From the NCBI GenBank assembly GCA_949358305.1, contig OX442314.1, positions 31,667,118-31,731,117 on the forward strand: a DNA stretch of 64,000 nt, given 5' to 3'. Shown one piece after another: positions 22,071 through 31,589 of this stretch. Every line of letters begins with the position of its first letter. Position 1 is the stretch's first letter. The stretch comes from Strigamia acuminata (lineage: Eukaryota; Arthropoda; Chilopoda; Geophilomorpha; Linotaeniidae). The notes under the pieces are model-generated. The model was not told where the DNA came from. It searched no databases and worked only from the letters and a program-made list of their open reading frames with translations. The position numbers and the translations under genes are program-made.

Positions 22071-22206
22071 TCCCACAACTTTATTGTTTTGCAACAAAGA
22101 AGTAGAATACACAAAATAATCCCACAACTTTATTGTTTTGCAACAAAGAAGTAGAATACACAAAATAATCCCACAACTTTATTGTTTTGCAACAAAGAAG
22201 TAGAAT
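22071..22206 (-). repeat. 49-bp tandem repeat in leader of element B
   Basis: A unit beginning TCCCACAACTTTATTGTTTT is repeated at 22071, 22120 and 22169. The first two copies are complete and nearly identical and the third is partial. Confidence 0.9.
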
Positions 22207-23863
22207 TCCAAAAAAAGAAGAAAGATAAGAAAAAAATACAATGAAAAATGATAAAAGATGTGTGAATTTCCTAAAGAAAATCACCCCAAAACTTACAATT
22301 TTTAGCAGAAGTCTGCAGAAATAAACAGGGATATTACTAGTTCTCTCCTTCTGCCCCAAGAAAATAGCAATTGCGCCCGCTCGCCTACGCTGAGGCCTTC
22401 ACCTCAGTCTGCACGAGGCTGCCTTCTCGACAGAAAACGTGCCTACACTGGAATGTCTGCTCATCCCAATGAAGTGGTTGTTTGTTTGGGACAATCAGAT
22501 ATGTTTTAAAAGTAGAAGGCAAACACACCTGTTGTCCCTAGTCTCCCTGGGTCCCACCCTTCAGCTGCCATCTCGAAGCCATATCACCTTCCATTTGGTG
22601 CTGTATACCGCCCGGCATGAAATACTTGTATTCAATTGCAATGATATCTACTGTCAGGTGTGGAGTCCAAGGAAACCATGAAAATAATAGATAGAGAAGT
22701 AAAAATTGAAGAGAAAGAAAAATGAAATAAGTGTAAATAAAAAAATAAAGTTTCCAAATTGCAAAGATTGCTTTAAAACTGTGGTTCGAGCACAGTCTCT
22801 ACACAACCAGTAACAACTCGAAAAGTTTAAAAAAAGTGAATAAAATATTGAAAATAAAGTTACAGGCTAGATTCCCAGTCTTTTTTCAAAGCTGGTAGCT
22901 ACCTGAATATACAGATATCGTTCCTACGCCCTAACGAGCTCTCTGTATCATTTGGGCACTTCACCATCGGTATCCCCGTACCTCCGGCAGCCCGCCCCGC
23001 TGTCCAAGTCCCAGTCTCCACAGTTCTTAGGTTGTGTACACCAACTTGCAACTGTTTCTGACCAGTACTTGGGACAGGGTAGGAATTAAACGGAATGAAC
23101 TTGGTATTTCAGCACTTTAAGCAGCAGCAGGGCAATTCAGAGCTTATGAATCGCCACAGCAACCTCCAAGCCACTTTTCCCATGCTTGCCAGCACTTCGC
23201 TGCTACCCGGATCCCATTTATTGACAACCGCTCAGTGCATCCTGAGTGTTCCATGCCATGCAACTTCCCCGTAATAGCAACCTGGATACCGGGTAATACC
23301 CCGGTCTTCAAAAGGTCTTTGTGCTCAAAGCTCAGTTCATTGCAACGCTTCCTCGCCCGGCCCATAATGGAACCATTGGCTGCAGTGTGGCAATTGGATT
23401 ATGCCCGCATTGGTTTTAGCGTAACCGCCTATCCCCTGTGGGTTTTGGCTTGTTGGTGGCCACCAACGCGCCTCCTCCTCTAATCAGGTTCAAAACTCTG
23501 CAGTTATAGTGCCATTACTTTACATGGGCTTCGCACCAAGAAAATAAAAATAAAAGCAAGGTTCAGAATCATATTCCCCTCCCAACCACCCAGTTGTTTA
23601 AGCTGAGCTAGAGAAAAATAGGAGACTTTTGGAAAGTATGGCTAATGTAAGTCCCTGCTTGCCATTACCCAGGCAAGCTGGACATGCACAGCCAAAAATT
23701 TTTGTCAAATCAGGGTCCAATGGTCAGCGATTAGCGGCCGTTTCGCTTGCTGACCCCCTGTCACAACCATGACCAAAGAAGTTTCCCCCTCTTTTGAAAG
23801 AAAAGAGATTTGTCTAATATGGTGTTTTGCACCATCAGTAAACAAAAATTTTTCGCCAGAGAG

Positions 23864-23885
23864 TTCAAAATCTCGGACGGGCCCA
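23864..23885 (-). other. primer-binding site of element B
   Basis: TGGGCCCGTCCGAGATTTTG on the minus strand begins four bases after the end of the 5' LTR. It is the counterpart of the site in element A and resembles tRNA-Pro with gaps. Confidence 0.5.
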
Positions 23886-23889
23886 CAAT

Positions 23890-24519
23890 TGTGAGTGTTC
23901 GGACGGACGCCACGTGGTCTGGGGAGGACCGCGAGGCGCTGGACGCAACACACACGATGATTAAATCCACGAAATACACGAAAGACACAAGTTTAGGTTT
24001 TGGTTATTACTTTATTGTTGTCTAGGGGTATGATATGGTGTCTCAAGGTGTATTTCCCAAATGTAATAGCGGTTTTGCCGCTATTCCTGATTGACCACGT
24101 GTCACGGCAATCGGTAGATCGCCATGACACGCGAGATCGGTTTTACGCAGTTTGTGCCGCGTCGTCGCAACGTTCTTACGAACGTGCGGCGAACACGGCG
24201 TGTTGGACGCTCAGGTCCCGACCGGCGACAGCATTGCTGCGTCGGTCCTTCGGGTCTCAACTACGATCGGCATTGCGAAGAAGGTCGGAAAGCGACCGTT
24301 CGCCATGCTGGTCAAGAATCAACTGTCGGGCTACTGCGGGGCCCACCACTTCCGGAAGGGGCACTTCCGGTTCCCAATTGGCCGGAGCCAACGACCGACA
24401 GCTCCACCTGGTGCGGGGGACCGCGCCAGGTCGCGCACGAGAAACACGAGGTGCGCGAGAGCTTGGAAGCGCCGTGTGTCGCAGTGAAGTGACACAGGCT
24501 GAGTGAACAGCTGGTCACA
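23890..24519 (-). repeat. 5' LTR of element B
   Basis: The 630-bp LTR is the same as 5898-6527 by eye. The right flank TTTT (24520-24523) completes the target duplication. Confidence 0.93.
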
Positions 24520-24666
24520 TTTTGAATTAAAACATGATTTTGTTAGATTTAAGAATTATGTAAAGATGATAACTTAAATTTGGAGGCATTGCTTTCAGTA
24601 TGGGTTATTGGGTTTTAAGTCTCTTGTTGATTTAATTATTTTTAGTAGTGTAGTGTTTATCGCAAG

Positions 24667-25795
24667 CACTAATGATTTGTTCTACCTTCACCGAATATCG
24701 TGTTTTTGCGCCTGTGAACCCCGTACTGATCGTTCTCACAAAGGAAGGCGTCGGTCGGTCGGTCGGTTCGTGAGTGTGCTTCGTCGTAACTGATTGTGGT
24801 TTATTTAGGTAAATTTCTGTCCTCAGATGAGTAATTTTTCAACGTAATGTTCCAAAGTAAGTTTGTTTAGCGATGCGTCTGGTTTATTTCACTACTTAAT
24901 TCGAATTTTGCAACTTGTTTTTGTTAAACATTTCATTCCATCCGTGCGTCATATTTCAAGGGAGTGGTCACTCAAAAAGCAGGAAAATTGTTCGATTTGG
25001 AAGTGAAAAATTACTCACACTGTATGGAAATTCTAATTTTTCGACATACTAAATGTTTTTGTTTATATTTATTTTTTACTTTTTTATATTTTAATTTTTT
25101 TTCACACATGCATTAATTGTTAGTAGAATTGCTGGCGATTGCTGGACAAAATGTATTGGATTGTTCGAACAAAGATAATGGTAAATAGTAAATTAGGGGG
25201 TGTAAAATCCAACTCTCAACCTTCACGCGGTCACCCCTGGAGAAACTGACGACTTAACTAGTCCCAGTGGAACCAAAAGAGAGCTCTGGTCAAATGCAGC
25301 TGCATGCAATTTGTCCTGCTATCAATTTAAAAAAAAATATATATCTTGTGGTTGATATATTTTGTATTGTAAGCCCGCATTCCTCACAACTATCGTGGCA
25401 TTTACATTTATTTGTATTGCAAGCCCACACCCCCTACAAGATTGTGGCATTTACATTTATTTGTATTGTAAGCCTGCAAATCCTACAAGATTGTGGCATT
25501 TACATTTATTTGTATTGTAAGCCTGCAATCCTACATGTGGCATTTACATGATTTTATACCGCATTTTATACCACATTGTCACATGAATGTGGCATTTTCT
25601 TTAGAAGATTCCTGAAATATTTGTGCAGGTGCTGTTGGTGGTTCTTGATTCAATTTTTGAGATTGATTGTTCCTGTTATTTGGCCATTTGTGTAAAATGA
25701 TAATTTTCATATTTTATTATCTTGGCTCTCTGGTGTTGATTAGGTTTTATATTCACATTATCATTCAAAGGTTAATTGGTCTAATAGTTTCTCCT
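24667..25795. repeat. dispersed 1.1-kb repeat, copy 1
   Basis: This stretch matches 40699-41740 over almost its full length, with about 100 bp (near 24957-25075) missing in the other copy. Both copies contain a GGTC microsatellite, a GC-richer block (TTCACGCGGTCACCCCTGGA) and a four-unit satellite. No coding capacity and no clear terminal repeats were found, so its class is unknown. Each copy abuts minus-strand coding sequence on its right side, but the coding sequences differ. Confidence 0.8.
25363..25549. repeat. 49-50 bp satellite inside dispersed repeat copy 1
   Basis: Four degenerate units each begin TGTATTG(T/C)AAGCC and most end GTGGCATTTACATTTATT. The same array occurs at 41269-41457. 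Confidence 0.85.
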
Positions 25796-25800
25796 CCAGT

Positions 25801-26052
25801 TTATGTTTTACTTTCTACCTTCCCCATCGAGACACGGGCAGACCGTGTTCGTACTTTGTTAGAATTTGGCTTTCTTACTCCTCCCGTACCAACGTTCGGA
25901 TTTGTTCCAGTCTGGCGCCGGGAATCTATTCCTAGATGATATTCTGCCGCTCCAATTGAATCGCTCATACCCGGTGGCGTCCCCACCTGCAGTTGGTGTC
26001 GATGACCCGTGTAGAAATGTAATTTTATCCACATCGTTGGATGATTCTTCAA
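25801..26052 (-). pseudogene. C-terminal piece of an unknown protein
   Basis: The 83-residue open stretch ends in a basic tail (KVRTRSARVSMGKVESKT). It lies downstream of the first copy of a 326-bp duplication and is probably the displaced end of the coiled-coil ORF family next to it. I recognise no domain. Confidence 0.35.
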
Positions 26053-26284
26053 GAAGATTTTTTTAAAAATCTATCGAACACCCTTTGTTTTCCCTTTAGC
26101 CTGATCGTTTGTTATATTTTGTAATGATTCTATCTGACTTTTGAGAGATTGACACTCCATGTCTTTTTCATCCACCTGTGTCTGCAGATTGATGATCGTA
26201 TTCTGCAGTTGTCTAATTTTTTCTTCTGCTTCGATGTGGAGTCGGGTATCCGCTCGAATGATTAACGACGTTGGCGGACATGTG
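25959..26284. repeat. 326-bp direct duplication, copy 1
   Basis: Copy 1 of a direct duplication with 26555-26880. Both include the coiled-coil coding segment and a shared AATCGCTCATAC start. Differences are scattered single bases. Confidence 0.85.
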
Positions 26285-26328
26285 TTGAAATTTAAGTTGA
26301 GAGAAAATCTGTTCTGGTTGATCAACAA
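26071..26328 (-). pseudogene. coiled-coil fragment, duplicate of 26667-26880
   Basis: The 85-residue frame repeats the heptad-rich stretch of the next ORF (RQLQNTIINLQTQVDEKDME), with a few substitutions. It lacks the N-terminal part. Confidence 0.5.
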
Positions 26329-26350
26329 TTACTTTTTTCTCTTGAGTCAA

Positions 26351-26551
26351 TCAATTATTCTTTTTATGCAGTGCGTTCAAGCTTTCACACATGCATCCTA
26401 AGTAACAAAATTCTTCCCGACAATCACTGTTGCTTCTTTTCATACCTGGACAACGTGGTGAATCCTGTAACTCCACATAATCTGCTGGAGGTTTGCTGAC
26501 AATTATTTTCTTTGACAAATCTTCATAATGGTCTTCTAATAGTCGCTCCAA
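26351..26551 (-). pseudogene. unknown open stretch between the duplication copies
   Basis: The 66-residue frame follows the second duplication copy on the minus strand (LEDHYEDLSKKIIVSKPPAD...). It ends in a Cys-rich segment (CREEFCYLGCMCESL). It is probably the natural continuation of the coiled-coil ORF. No family was recognised. Confidence 0.35.
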
Positions 26552-26554
26552 ATA

Positions 26555-26880
26555 AATCGCTCATACACGGTGGCGTCCCCACCTGCAGTTGGTGTCGATG
26601 ACCCGTGTAGAAATGTAATTTTATCCACATCGTTGGATGATTCTTCAAGAAGATTTTTTTAAAAATCTATCGAACACTCTTTGGATTACTTTTAGCCTGA
26701 TCGTTTCTTATATTTTGTAATGATTCTATTTGATTTTTGAGAGATTGACACTCCATGTCTTTTTCATCCACCTGTGTCTGCAGATTGATGATCGTATTCT
26801 GCAGTTGTCTAAATTTTTCTTCTGCCTCGACGTGGAGTCGGGTATCCGCTCGAATGATTAACGACGTTGGCGGACACGTG
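26555..26880. repeat. 326-bp direct duplication, copy 2
   Basis: Partner of 25959-26284. Confidence 0.85.
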
Positions 26881-27230
26881 TCCGATTGCCAATCCGACAT
26901 GTAGCCTGCGGACTGGTAATCCATGGTTGGAGGAACTTGATGACTACTCGAGGGGCTCTGATAGCCTGTAGTGATGGCAGCGGCCATCGGTGTGGAAGTT
27001 GCTTCAAGTTTGTTTGACACTTGTGTCGGCCCACCAATGCTTCCACTAGCGAATGCAGGCAAGTACGGTCGGTTGTTCTTTGGCTGCATCATTGGTTTCA
27101 ACCCCAGCTCAATCTCGCTCTTCTTCACCTGCCATTCCCCACGAATTTTCATGGCACCCTGGCTGGCCGTTTCTCCGCTAGCAAGAGCTTTCTTGATCAG
27201 TTCTACCCGTAGCTCGGCGACGTCAGGCAA
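26667..27230 (-). CDS. unknown protein with C-terminal coiled coil
   Basis: The frame begins with a helical Ala/Glu-rich stretch (LPDVAELRVELIKKALASGE), has a Ser/Pro/Gln-rich linker (about residues 60-120) and ends in a coiled coil of about 45 residues. It overlaps the helical ORF upstream by 28 bp in another frame. A pyrimidine run followed by AG lies just before it (27245-27275), so it could be a following exon or a frame-shifted continuation of that ORF. The function is unknown. Confidence 0.45.
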   Translation of the reverse strand: MPDVAELRVELIKKALASGETASQGAMKIRGEWQVKKSEIELGLKPMMQPKNNRPYLPAFASGSIGGPTQVSNKLEATSTPMAAAITTGYQSPSSSHQVPPTMDYQSAGYMSDWQSDTCPPTSLIIRADTRLHVEAEEKFRQLQNTIINLQTQVDEKDMECQSLKNQIESLQNIRNDQAKSNPKSVR

Positions 27231-27982
27231 AATTGATGCCCATGATACGGCCTTGTTACAGAGGGGGGAGGGGGTCTAAAATGTCCAAAATTGTATTGTC
27301 GATGATTCTTTCCGGTATGAGGATTGCTTTCGATATTCCTTTGAGGATTCCTTTCCATATTCCTTTCCAGTGAATTGTTAACCATGAAAATGGACATTTC
27401 AGTGCCACATCTGAATACGGTGGCACAACACCAAAACAACCTGTTTCGAGTTAATTTAGCATTATTAACAAAGATTGACCCTTCTCGGTTGGACAAATTT
27501 GTTAAAGCTGGTCTAATTGTTGCCGGAACTGAATTTACAAATGCATTCCATTCAGCTAAACCAATGTGGGAATTGCACGTGAAAGCTGACACCATTCTGC
27601 ACGTGGTGATAAAATTTTCTATAGTTGCATTTACACCTGTTGTGGTTTTGAAGTGAGAAATGGCACAGATCACATAATCAACTCTGAATTTATTTGCAAA
27701 ATTACCTACTTGATTTGCAACCGCAATTATATTATTCAGAGCTGCTTCGATTCTGATTCTTATTGGTTCGCAATCAGCTTCTTCCAATCTGCCATCACCA
27801 GGAACATGTGCAATCAAAGTTCTGATGTCTTCAAGTCCATTTGTTATACCCCATGTATTCGCTCTCCATGCCTTATTTCTATCATGCCATTTTGTTGGAA
27901 AGTATCCAGAAGTTCTAGCATTGAAGATTTCATTAATTAAATCTGATCTCATTGCTGCAGTTACCTGGATTGCGAGCAACAC
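27203..27982 (-). CDS. unknown all-helical ORF, possibly an old viral nucleoprotein-like insertion
   Basis: The 259-residue frame looks mostly alpha-helical, with conserved-looking Trp, Cys and Pro positions (RNKAWRANTWGITNGLEDIR; SHIGLAEWNAFVNSVPATIR). It ends with a degenerate Arg/Asn repeat (MERNPQRNIESNP) and a Pro-rich tail. The size, the helical character and the overlapping downstream ORF recall nucleoproteins of negative-strand RNA viruses, which are often found as endogenous copies in arthropods. A gag-like protein is equally possible. This is inference, as I match no family with certainty. Confidence 0.4.
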   Translation of the reverse strand: MLLAIQVTAAMRSDLINEIFNARTSGYFPTKWHDRNKAWRANTWGITNGLEDIRTLIAHVPGDGRLEEADCEPIRIRIEAALNNIIAVANQVGNFANKFRVDYVICAISHFKTTTGVNATIENFITTCRMVSAFTCNSHIGLAEWNAFVNSVPATIRPALTNLSNREGSIFVNNAKLTRNRLFWCCATVFRCGTEMSIFMVNNSLERNMERNPQRNIESNPHTGKNHRQYNFGHFRPPPPSVTRPYHGHQFCLTSPSYG

Positions 27983-28092
27983 CTCATTTCATCTTGTCTG
28001 TAACAATCCTTGCTAAATTCAGCAATTCTCTGATACATCCATCAGGTGTGTGTGTCTGTGTTACCTCAACAACATTTTGATTCAACACTGTT

Positions 28093-28440
28093 TCAGGATG
28101 CTGCTTGCAGAACATGAAAAAGACATAAGATAGATTTGCTGTTTGGGAACGCACAATAAATGGCATTTTTTATGACACTGCTGTTGATACCCAGCCCTAC
28201 GTGATAACATAAGGCCCATTTCTCACTGTGGCTTATGTAGTGTGTGGTTTTTTTTTTTAAATAATCAGCAAAATCATTTAATCCTTTAGAGATTAATTCG
28301 TGATTGAATTCATTTTGTATTCTTTTAAATGCTTCCTTATCAGTTTGTTGCAGAAGGCACCGAAGCACTTTATTACTCATCACTTGTTTTTCTTGATTCT
28401 TCACAAGTTGAAGTTGTTTTCTCCAAGTCTGATCAACTTA
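28093..28440 (-). pseudogene. MULE-like transposase fragment, apparently permuted
   Basis: SKSILCLFHVLQAA resembles the LCxWHVxxA motif of MULE transposases. LLQQTDKEAFKRIQNEF and SEKWALCYHVGLGIN resemble the following helical and WALCYR-GLGINT segments. In the family HVLQA comes first and is followed by W-R-K. Here WRKQLQLVKN precedes and HVLQA comes last, so the piece looks circularly permuted, as at the junction of a tandem duplication. The frame is open from about 28440. Confidence 0.5.
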
Positions 28441-28543
28441 CCAGCGTTGTGACTCCGGGAATTATTTAATAAAATACTTACTTTTATTAATTAATCACAA
28501 TTGAGATGCTGTTGATAGGACTTATACTCGATTGGCCTACAAA

Positions 28544-29143
28544 TGTGTCTAGGGGTGTTAAAAATGAATACAAGTTTGATTAAATAAAATGAAGAAATGA
28601 ACTTTATTCGTGTGCAATGCTTGTGTTTGTGATGATGTTGAGACTGAATCAAACCGCCAAAATTTGGGGTTTTTTGCACACTCTGGTCCTGCACACCAAA
28701 TGTGCGTAGAAAGCTAATTTTGGTGCAACAAAGAAATTTGTTGCACCCCAAATCGTTTATTTTGCCCAATATCCTGGCCAAAAAGAGGGTGAAGTGTGCC
28801 AGGCACACTTTGGTTCTGCGCACTAAATGTGCGCCGTGAGCTCAATTTGGTGCAGAAGTGTGGCAATCCAGCACCTGCAGGCCTGGCACACTTCAGATAA
28901 GCGTAGTAAATCTGCGAAATTAGCTTGTTTTGGTGCGACAAAGGATTTGTTGCACCAAAACCGTTAATTAATGGTCTCACCCCAGCCAAATTGGGGTGCA
29001 ATATGCTTAAGGAGTTTTGTCCCCTGAATCACTTGAGTTAGTTTGGAACACGCCAAACTAAAATGAAATAAAAATACACAACTTCTTAAGTGGTGACAAT
29101 TTTTATTTATTAAATAAACAAAAAACACTTCAGGGTCACCACA
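28544..29143 (-). mobile_element. 3' LTR of another gypsy-like element (D)
   Basis: On the minus strand a purine tract (TCTAAAAAGGAAGGTAA, 29160-29144) is followed by TGTGGTGACCC. About 600 bp later the sequence ends ...CCCTAGACACA, so the ends are TGTG/CACA. An AATAAA lies about 60 bp before that end. The LTR contains several near-perfect hairpins, for example GGTGCAACAAA at 28722-28732 with its complement at 28737-28747. The second LTR and target duplication were not found. Confidence 0.6.
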
Positions 29144-29221
29144 TTACCTTCCTTTTTAGATAATTCTACAAGATTTCTTTTAAATAAAAGAGAATGAGAA
29201 GATCTTTCTTCTACCCGATTA

Positions 29222-29416
29222 CTCCATTGGCGCAGGTCGTTGGATTTGACCTCTGCAGACACCAGGCAATCTCTTTGGCTGGGCATCATTCGGAGAGTCC
29301 TGTACTTTTCTCAAGGCACTAACTGACCATAAGAAAGAGGCTGCGACTAGTGCCTGTCCGTCGGATGGAAAGTCACCAGGGAACAGCAGTCGAGTTAGTC
29401 CGGGGAGTAACTCAAT
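29222..29416 (-). pseudogene. C-terminus of the last ORF of element D
   Basis: An open frame of 65 residues (LLPGLTRLLFPGDFPSDGQA onward) ends about 60 bp before the purine tract. At 29412-29416 it is fused to a PC4-like fragment, so the rest of the element is gone. No domain was recognised. Confidence 0.4.
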
Positions 29417-29537
29417 AACTACTTTTCGGCACGTAGTGCCAGATGTGGGCCTTCACCCAACCTTTGTATGCGCCCACGCTGACGTACATATCGTCGGCCA
29501 AGTGGTTGAGGTGCGGCTGCTGCGAATTACAAGCCAT
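29412..29537 (-). pseudogene. PC4-like gene, truncated copy 1
   Basis: Starting at ATG 29537, the frame encodes NSQQPHLNHLADDMYVSVGA and continues through YKGWVKAHIWHYVPK before running into element D sequence. It corresponds to the N-terminus and first strands of the PC4-like domain in copies 2 and 4. About 250 bp upstream of the start is also shared with copy 2. Confidence 0.65.
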
Positions 29538-30860
29538 TCTTCTCTTAATAATTAGTCTGAAAACAGCTAATTTTGAATAAACTTTTCTTGGAAATGGGTC
29601 TGGTTCGACTTGTCTTTTAATACGTTTAACATTAGGAGAAGAGAATCCTTGACTATTATCCCACGGCGGCTGTTAATTATTCACTCAAAACTCAAATTAT
29701 TCACTCAAAACTCAAATTGAGCTGGCGATCACCGACATTGATAATTTCCAAGTGACGAAGTTTCCCAGCCATTCGTTGCCAATCCTTAATGGCTTCTCTG
29801 ATCTGTGCACTCTGATAAAGAGTCCAGCTTGGCAAGTGCATTTTGTTGCACTTTGACCGGATACAACTCGCAACGATCCCATTGTGCTCTGAAAAATTTG
29901 TCGAAGTAGGGGCTTGGTTCCATGCTATGAGCACTTCCTATGGACGATTAGCGTGCGTTGGTACAGGCACGCTAAAATTAGTAGCCGTAGTGCCTACTAT
30001 TTTACGCATTGCGTAAGGAGGAACGGGACTTTCTGAACGGATTCAAATGTAATCCAAAATGTTTGAAAATAATTATTGAACATGAATTCAACCAAGTTTT
30101 GTTAAACTTGACGCCTATGGCTGTTTTCTACAACCTATGGCAACTTTCACTTTCATGTCTAGAGAGATAATCACATGACTTTTTATCCGCTATTTCGTTA
30201 ATTTCATAGTGGTCAGTGTTTTTCGCACAAAAATCCAAGTTGTTTCGAATTTCATAAGATAAACACTGCATTTAAAGCGTAAATTTAATATTTACCCTTT
30301 GTTGGTTAGGCATTCCTACTTCCAATGGCCAGTAGGGATTCATTTCCTATGATTTTGATGAAAGAAAATAAGTAAAATTTTAGTCAATAAATGTAAACCA
30401 TTAGGCATTTAGCCGTTCATTATAATTGTGAAATGTTTCTGAGAAGAAAAAATCTTAGGAATTTATTATTTTTCTGCTTACCGTATGCAGTGCAGTGAAA
30501 CTTCCCGTGGCTTCTGCTCACCACGTGGAATCACATTGCAGCGACAGGTGGTCTACCTGGCGGCCGTGTTGTCATTAAAAAAGGCACCGTTATTGATTGA
30601 TTTATTGATTTTCGATTTATTATTTAAAAAGAAAATTGTACAATTGTACATATTATTTTGTTCAACTTAGTAAAATTTTATTATTTAAAGCTGGTAGTGC
30701 AGCACAATGCAACGCGTACTGCCCGCCCACCACGTCAATTTACTGTCATTCATTTTTTATTATTAATAAGGTTACAGAACAGTATATTATATTAAAAACT
30801 AACTAATTCAGTTGCAAATTAAAAGCTAACTAATTCAATTTCAAATTAAAAGCTGTTGGA
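29538..30860. other. no recognisable gene; upstream part duplicated at 31386-31560
   Basis: Positions 29538-29700 match 31386-31550. A 77-residue minus-strand frame at 29701-29934 (ending VGDRQLNLSFE) has a protein-like composition but no recognised family. The rest is AT-rich with no signal. Confidence 0.4.
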
Positions 30861-30908
30861 GGAATTTTTGTTCCGCCAACTCCTTGTTGAGCTAGCAGAA
30901 ACTTCGGT

Positions 30909-31385
30909 TTACCGCTTGACCGCTTGACGTAATGTTTGAAGCTTCTTGAATTCCTCGTACGTCAAAGTCACTTCTTTCTTGTCTAACTGTAAACAAAGAA
31001 AAAATATAATCATCACAAAGATTTTGTTTTTGTCAACTATCTTACCGTTCTTTCGATGTGAAGCAGCTTCGCTCCTGTTATCCCACGCGTCGTGATGTTG
31101 GCGAAATACGTATTGCCGATTTCAATTTGCTTGGAGCCGTTCCCGACTTTGTCCTGCTGTATGAACGTCTTTACAATGTCGGGCCAGATCTTCTTCACAA
31201 ACAAAGCCCAAGAGGCTTCATCAAAAGCAAGTCCGTTTGGTGTTGGCTGGAGCTCTTCGCTTCTTTTTTTCGGCACGTAGTGCCAGATGTGGGCTTTCAC
31301 CCAACCCTTGTATGCGCCCACGCTGACGTTAATATCGTCGGCCAAGTAAGTGGTTGAGGTGCGGCTGCTGCGAATTACAAGCCAT
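30909..31385 (-). pseudogene. PC4/p15-like double-domain gene, copy 2
   Basis: Exon 1 (31385-31046) and exon 2 (30986-30909) are joined by a 59-bp intron with GTAAG donor and TTTACAG acceptor. The first domain (NVSVGAYKGWVKAHIWHYV, then PTPNGLAFDEASW) follows the PC4/p15 coactivator pattern VSV--[FY]KG-V-I--Y ... P---G-[SA][LF]--W. A second, related unit (IGNTYFANITTRGITGAKLL, then KEVTLTYEEFKKLQTLR) follows and spans the intron. PC4 binds single-stranded DNA. Two lesions break the frame: a 4-bp duplication near 31346-31349, and an 8-bp duplication at about 30911-30926 that creates an early stop relative to copy 4. Confidence 0.65.
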
Positions 31386-31589
31386 TCTTCTCTTAATAAT
31401 TAGTCTGAAAACAGCTAATTTTGAATAAACTTTTCTTGGTAATGGGTCTGGTTCGACTTGTCTTTTAATAGGTTTAACATTAGGAGAAGAGAATCCTTGA
31501 CTATTATCCCACGGCGGCTGTTAATTATTCACTCAAAACTCAAATTATTTAGACAATAAGTGAATTTATTGTCAAATCCGCTTGTTTAT

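Larger units (their letters stand above)
21511..23889 (-). other. 5' leader of element B
   Basis: This 2.4-kb leader is homologous to that of element A, with no conserved ORF. It contains a 49-bp tandem repeat (22071-22206) absent from A. The primer site is at 23885-23864. Confidence 0.75.
5898..24519 (-). mobile_element. Ty3/gypsy LTR element B, internally rearranged, interrupted by element A
   Basis: Two 630-bp LTRs (5898-6527 and 23890-24519) bound the element, and both outer flanks carry TTTT (5894-5897 and 24520-24523), a 4-bp target duplication. Without the nested element A it is about 7.8 kb. Read on the minus strand the order is 5' LTR, primer site, long leader, gag start, [element A], rest of gag, an RT scrap, a misplaced second piece of leader, an RNase H scrap, the tail of integrase, a broken third ORF, polypurine tract and 3' LTR. 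Most of pol is missing and the remaining frames are shifted, so the copy cannot encode its own transposition machinery. The LTRs look identical by eye, so the last jump was recent. Confidence 0.92.

Noticed and set aside
24757-24775. GGTC microsatellite as a regulatory site or CRISPR-like array
   Set aside because: It is a simple four-base repeat inside the dispersed repeat. There are no spacers, and CRISPR is not expected in an animal genome.
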